From positions 1 through 9,580 of the forward strand of contig JASHQP010000366.1 in NCBI GenBank assembly GCA_030039095.1: a DNA stretch of 9,580 nucleotides, in the 5' to 3' direction. The stretch is from Streptosporangiaceae bacterium. GTDB lineage: Bacteria; Actinomycetota; Actinomycetes; Streptosporangiales; Streptosporangiaceae. Within the stretch, counting starts at the first letter, position 1, and every line of letters begins with the position of its first letter. Below, piece by piece: positions 6,874 to 9,580 of this stretch. The notes beneath the pieces are model-generated. The model saw only the letters and a program-made list of their open reading frames with translations, was not told the origin of the DNA and searched no databases. The position numbers and the translations under genes were made by a program.

Positions 6874-8445
6874 TCACGACAGCCAGAGCCGCTTGAAGTC
6901 GTAGGCGTTGAGGGACAGCCCTCCCTTCGAGGGCACGAGGCCATGGACGTTCGCGCCGTAGCCGTCGATGACCGGCGGGAAGAACGGGATGATCAGGCCG
7001 CCCTCGTTGTAGTCGATGCGCTGCATCTCGAAGCAGAGCTCCCGCCGCTTGGCCTCGTCGACGGTGGCGATCGCCTCTTGGTAGAGCTTGTCGTAGGCGG
7101 CGTTGTCGAAGTGCGTCTCGTTGAACGGGGCGGTCGGCAGCGTCGCGAGCGACACCTGCGGCAGGTAGAAGTTGAAATACCAGAAGTCCTGCGCGAACAC
7201 CCACTTCAGGTAGCCGGGGCCGTAGAAGTCGTTGACGGTGATGTCGTTGACGTTGATGCGCATGCCGGCCGCCGACGCCTGCTGCGCGAGCACCTCCGCG
7301 GCCTGCACCGTGCCCGCGCCGATGTCCGACGTGACCAGCTGGAACGCGAGACCCTCGTGGCCAGCCTTCTTGAGCAGGAACTTGGCCTGGTCGATGTCCT
7401 GATGGCGCTGCGGCAGCGCGTGGTCGTACTCGGGCGCCCAGATGCCGAACACGTCGTTCCCGAGCGTCCCGGTGCCGCCGAACAGGATCTCCATCATCTG
7501 CGGGCGGTCGATGGCCAGCCGCATCGCCTGCCGCACCCGGACGTCGTTGAACGGCGCGACGTCCACCCGCATCGTGAACGGGTTCCAGCCGCCGCCGTCG
7601 GAGATCAGGATCTTCTTGCCCTGGCTCTGCACCACCGCGATCACGTCGGCCGACAGCAGGTTGACGACGTCCGCCTGCCCGGCGAGCAGCGCGTTCACCT
7701 GGCTGGTGGCGTCGCTGTAGTCGGTGATCACGATCTCGTCAAGGTAGGGCAGGCCGCTCTGCCAGTACCCGTCGTAGCGGACGAACGTGCTCTGCGTGCC
7801 CGGCGTGAAGCTCTGCAGCTTGAACGCGCCGGTGCCGACCGGCGCCGAGGGGTTGAAGCCCACCGGGATCACGTCGGAGTAGCCGGGAATGGCCAGGGCC
7901 TCGTACAGCGATGCGAACGGCGTCGTGCACGGTATCCGCAGCGTGAGCGAGTCCAGCTTGGTGATGCCCTTGGCGTCGATCGACGACAGGCCGGCCGCCG
8001 CGGCGGCCGGCGCCTTGGGGTTCATGATCGTCTGGAACGTGTAGATGACGTCGTCCGCGGTCAGGTCCTTGCCGTTGTGGAACGTGATCCCGGACTTGAG
8101 CCGGATCGTCCACTCGGTCGCCGTCGCGTTCGGCGTGACCTCATCGGCGAGCACCAGCGTCGCCTGTGCGCTGGGCGTGAGGCCGACCAGCGGCTCGTAG
8201 AGGTTGTCGACCCGGGAGAAGTCGGCGTTGGTGATGGCGTCCAGCGGGTCGAGGGTGTCCGCGGTGGACCCGCCGGTGATCGCCGCGCGCAGCGTCCCGC
8301 CCCGCCGCGGCGGCCCGCTGACCGCCGCGGCCGACGACGCAGCCGGCGCCGCCGATATGCCGCATCCGGTGAGCAGACCCGCCGTCCCTGCGGCGAGCGA
8401 CCCGGCGACAGCCGTCTTCACGAACTCCCTGCGGCTGATATCCAT
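6874..8445 (-). CDS. Family-5 extracellular solute-binding lipoprotein (Tat-exported)
   Basis: Solute receptor of 523 residues for the importer encoded next to it, anchored on the outer face of the membrane. The N-terminus carries a twin-arginine motif SRREFVK (4-10), a short hydrophobic stretch (11-26) and a lipobox LTGC (25-28), so Cys28 should become lipid-modified after Tat export. A low-complexity Ala/Ser linker follows. The mature part has SBP_bac_5 features: LYEPLVGLTP, the block NGKDLTADDVIYTFQ, GTGAFKL and NDVRVRQAMRLAIDR. Family members bind oligopeptides, nickel, opines, sugars or other small solutes, so family does not fix the ligand. Context suggests carnitine, gamma-butyrobetaine or a conjugate, but that is inference. 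ATG at 8445 has GGGAG six bases upstream. It is the first gene after a 141-bp gap holding a plausible promoter. Confidence 0.93.
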   Translation of the reverse strand: MDISRREFVKTAVAGSLAAGTAGLLTGCGISAAPAASSAAAVSGPPRRGGTLRAAITGGSTADTLDPLDAITNADFSRVDNLYEPLVGLTPSAQATLVLADEVTPNATATEWTIRLKSGITFHNGKDLTADDVIYTFQTIMNPKAPAAAAAGLSSIDAKGITKLDSLTLRIPCTTPFASLYEALAIPGYSDVIPVGFNPSAPVGTGAFKLQSFTPGTQSTFVRYDGYWQSGLPYLDEIVITDYSDATSQVNALLAGQADVVNLLSADVIAVVQSQGKKILISDGGGWNPFTMRVDVAPFNDVRVRQAMRLAIDRPQMMEILFGGTGTLGNDVFGIWAPEYDHALPQRHQDIDQAKFLLKKAGHEGLAFQLVTSDIGAGTVQAAEVLAQQASAAGMRINVNDITVNDFYGPGYLKWVFAQDFWYFNFYLPQVSLATLPTAPFNETHFDNAAYDKLYQEAIATVDEAKRRELCFEMQRIDYNEGGLIIPFFPPVIDGYGANVHGLVPSKGGLSLNAYDFKRLWLS

Positions 8446-8504
8446 TGTCCGCTCCCGACTGCGGAAGAGGCCGAGTCCGGTTCGGGCGTTCGCGGCACCA
8501 CCCG

Positions 8505-8510
8505 ATAATG
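8505..8510. repeat. Outer inverted repeat, left arm ATAATG
   Basis: ATAATG here is the reverse complement of CATTAT at 8534-8539. Together they frame the two smaller palindromes at 8511-8525 and 8526-8537. With only six bases per arm this alone is weak; the nesting makes it worth recording. Confidence 0.35.
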
Positions 8511-8525
8511 GTTCACGATATGAAC
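8511..8525. promoter_or_regulatory. Candidate operator palindrome GTTCA-N5-TGAAC
   Basis: GTTCACGATATGAAC has perfect 5-base arms around CGATA. It lies about 20-34 bases downstream of the predicted transcription start for the solute-binding-protein gene, where a bound repressor would block transcription. Dyads of this size are typical of IclR- or GntR-type regulators of catabolic operons, but no regulator gene is in the window and the family is not determinable. Confidence 0.4.
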
Positions 8526-8537
8526 AATGCGTGCATT
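8526..8537. promoter_or_regulatory. Candidate operator palindrome AATGC-GT-GCATT
   Basis: Perfect 5-base arms AATGC and GCATT flank GT, directly abutting the GTTCA-N5-TGAAC dyad. The position corresponds to roughly +7 to +19 of the predicted transcript. Two contiguous dyads suggest a composite operator, though chance is possible in a single AT-rich gap. Confidence 0.35.
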
Positions 8538-8550
8538 ATGTGGTAACGGG

Positions 8551-8580
8551 AGTGTAAATAGCGCCGTCGCGCAAAGTCAA
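8551..8580 (-). promoter_or_regulatory. Predicted sigma-70-type promoter for the transporter/CoA operon
   Basis: On the minus strand TTGACT (8580-8575) matches the -35 consensus at 5 of 6 positions, and TACACT (8556-8551) matches the -10 consensus at 4 of 6 and fits the actinobacterial TAnnnT form. The spacer is 18 bases. The -35 starts seven bases after the carnitine dehydrogenase stop codon. Transcription would begin near 8544, giving a leader of about 100 bases before the ATG at 8445. No terminator is visible between the two genes, so readthrough from the dehydrogenase gene is also possible. Confidence 0.5.
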
Positions 8581-8586
8581 TAACCC

Positions 8587-9570
8587 TCAATGGACCACAT
8601 CCGGCTCTGGCTGCGGTGACGCGCCGATCGAGTACCGCTCGACGAGCCCGAGCAGTTCCGCCAGGAACTCGTCCCGCTGCCGCTCGAGCTCGGCGACGGA
8701 ACGGCCGCCGGCCTCCTCCAGGCAGCCCGCGACCATCCGCTCGCGCAGCTCCGGGGTCAGCGGCGGGGCCTGCAGCCGGGTCCACGGCTCGAGCAGGGCG
8801 GCGCCGAAGTGGTCCAGCATGTGCGCCATGCCCTCGCTGCCGCCGGCCAGGTGGAAGGTCAGGCACGGCCCCATCAGCGCCCAGCGCAGCCCGGGCCCGT
8901 ACGCGATCGCCTCGTCGATCTCGCCGACCGTGGCCTCGCCGGCGGCGACCATGTGCAGCGCCTCGCGCCACATCGCCTCCTGCAGGCGGTTGCCGACGAA
9001 GCCGGACAGCTCCCTGGACAGGCGCAGCGGCCGCTTGCCCACCGCGGCGTAGAAGGCAGCAAGCCAGTCGACGGCGGCCGGGTCGGTGCGCTCCCCGCCG
9101 ACGACCTCGACGAGCGGGATCAGGTACGGCGGGTTGAACGGATGACCGACGACGCACCGCTCCGGCCGGGCGCAGTCGGCCTGCAGCATCGTCATCGCGA
9201 ACCCCGACGTGCTCGACGCGATCACCGCGTCGGGCCCGGCCGCCCGGCCGATCTCGGCGATCACACCGCGCTTGAGCGTGCCGTCTTCCGGCGCGTTCTC
9301 CTGGATCATCTCCGCGCCGCGGACCGCGCCGGCCAGGTCGGTGTGGAAGCTGAGCCGCGCGGGATCGGCGCCGTCGCGCAGCCCCATCCGCTCGAGCAGC
9401 GGCCAGGTCCCGCCGAGCATCCGCAGCAGGTCGCGCTCGGCGTTCGGCGCGGGGTCGTAGACGTCGACGTCAAGACCCATGCGCAGGTAGTGCAGCGCCC
9501 AGCCACCGCCGATCACCCCGGCGCCGACGATCCCTACCCGGCTCACCTGGCCCGGTTCCGCAGCCGCCAC
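8587..9570 (-). CDS. lcdH: L-carnitine dehydrogenase (3-hydroxyacyl-CoA dehydrogenase superfamily)
   Basis: NAD-dependent enzyme of 327 residues predicted to oxidise L-carnitine to 3-dehydrocarnitine in the cytoplasm. The N-terminal Rossmann fold shows GAGVIG (16-21) and Asp39 (VYDP), which should contact the NAD ribose. The active site is recognisable: Ser122 (STSGF), His143 (VGHPFNPPYLIPLVEVVGGERT) and Glu155 as the His-Glu pair twelve apart, then Asn194 (GFVGNRLQEAMWREALH). The C-terminal blocks GLRWALMGPCLTFHLAGG and RSVAELERQRDEFL match my recollection of characterised bacterial carnitine dehydrogenases and separate it from 3-hydroxybutyryl-CoA dehydrogenase. There is no fused thioesterase domain; thioesterases are separate genes further on. 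The GTG start has AGGAGG four bases upstream at the window edge. A GTG at codon 9 is an alternative without that site. Its promoter is outside the window. Confidence 0.9.
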   Translation of the reverse strand: MAAAEPGQVSRVGIVGAGVIGGGWALHYLRMGLDVDVYDPAPNAERDLLRMLGGTWPLLERMGLRDGADPARLSFHTDLAGAVRGAEMIQENAPEDGTLKRGVIAEIGRAAGPDAVIASSTSGFAMTMLQADCARPERCVVGHPFNPPYLIPLVEVVGGERTDPAAVDWLAAFYAAVGKRPLRLSRELSGFVGNRLQEAMWREALHMVAAGEATVGEIDEAIAYGPGLRWALMGPCLTFHLAGGSEGMAHMLDHFGAALLEPWTRLQAPPLTPELRERMVAGCLEEAGGRSVAELERQRDEFLAELLGLVERYSIGASPQPEPDVVH

Positions 9571-9574
9571 CGTT

Positions 9575-9580
9575 CCTCCT
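9575..9580 (-). promoter_or_regulatory. Shine-Dalgarno AGGAGG that decides the GTG start of lcdH
   Basis: AGGAGG occupies the last six bases of the window on the minus strand, separated by AACG from GTG at 9570. It favours this GTG over the one at codon 9. Confidence 0.75.

Noticed and set aside
5794..8508. 904-codon open frame on the plus strand, opposite the permease and solute-binding-protein genes
   Set aside because: It is an antisense shadow of GC-rich codon use. Its translation is low-complexity and rich in Arg, His, Asp and Gln with no recognisable domain, and it fully overlaps three genes with clear families.
8555..8580. Alternative -10 TATTTA for the 8580 promoter
   Set aside because: The spacer from TTGACT would be only 14 bases; TACACT with 18 bases is the better fit.
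8587..9570. 3-hydroxybutyryl-CoA dehydrogenase
   Set aside because: The Rossmann and His-Glu features are shared, but the GLRW..MGP...LAGG and RS.AELER.RD blocks and the CaiD/thioesterase context point to carnitine dehydrogenase.
1..9580. Insertion sequences, CRISPR arrays, tRNA or rRNA genes
   Set aside because: No transposase motifs, regularly spaced repeats or RNA gene signatures were found on either strand by reading. The only notable direct repeat is the 36-bp pair at 2984-3063.

Overview
The window is GC-rich DNA (strong G/C bias at third codon positions, GTG and TTG starts, a Tat-dependent lipoprotein), which suggests a high-GC actinomycete. I cannot name a genus. All genes lie on the minus strand, so the window reads from right to left. 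No tRNA, rRNA, mobile element or CRISPR array is visible.

The first gene read (9570-8587) is a stand-alone L-carnitine dehydrogenase. A 141-bp AT-richer gap follows, holding a plausible promoter and two abutting inverted repeats. Then comes a tightly packed run: a Tat-exported family-5 solute-binding lipoprotein (8445-6874), two Dpp/Opp-type permeases (6834-5818 and 5804-4863), a double ATPase fusing the DppD-like and DppF-like halves (4866-3028), a possible 15-codon ORF (3031-2984), a hot-dog thioesterase (2984-2502), an acyl-CoA dehydrogenase (2505-1336), a crotonobetainyl-CoA hydratase closely resembling E. coli CaiD (1335-541), and a second, paralogous thioesterase (544-14). From the ATPase to the end of the window the genes overlap or abut (ATGA, TGATG, ATGA, TAA|TTG, GTGA), so they are almost certainly one transcript.

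Taken together, the enzymes fit oxidation of gamma-butyrobetaine and carnitine to glycine betaine. The acyl-CoA dehydrogenase would make crotonobetainyl-CoA and the CaiD-like hydratase would make L-carnitinyl-CoA. One thioesterase could release L-carnitine, and carnitine dehydrogenase would make 3-dehydrocarnitine. After cleavage by a BKACE (DUF849) enzyme, not in the window, the second thioesterase could release glycine betaine from betainyl-CoA. A CoA ligase or CoA transferase is also absent, and both missing activities may lie beyond the right edge. The CaiD and carnitine dehydrogenase identities are firm by motif. The pathway assembly and the importer's substrate are inference.

Most notable points: (1) the last 11 codons of the ATPase gene are repeated 44 bp downstream as the end of a coupled mini-ORF, with five of seven differences silent; (2) two paralogous thioesterases sit in one operon; (3) the acyl-CoA dehydrogenase has Asp at the usual catalytic Glu position; (4) a peptide-type ABC importer sits where a betaine-type transporter would be expected.
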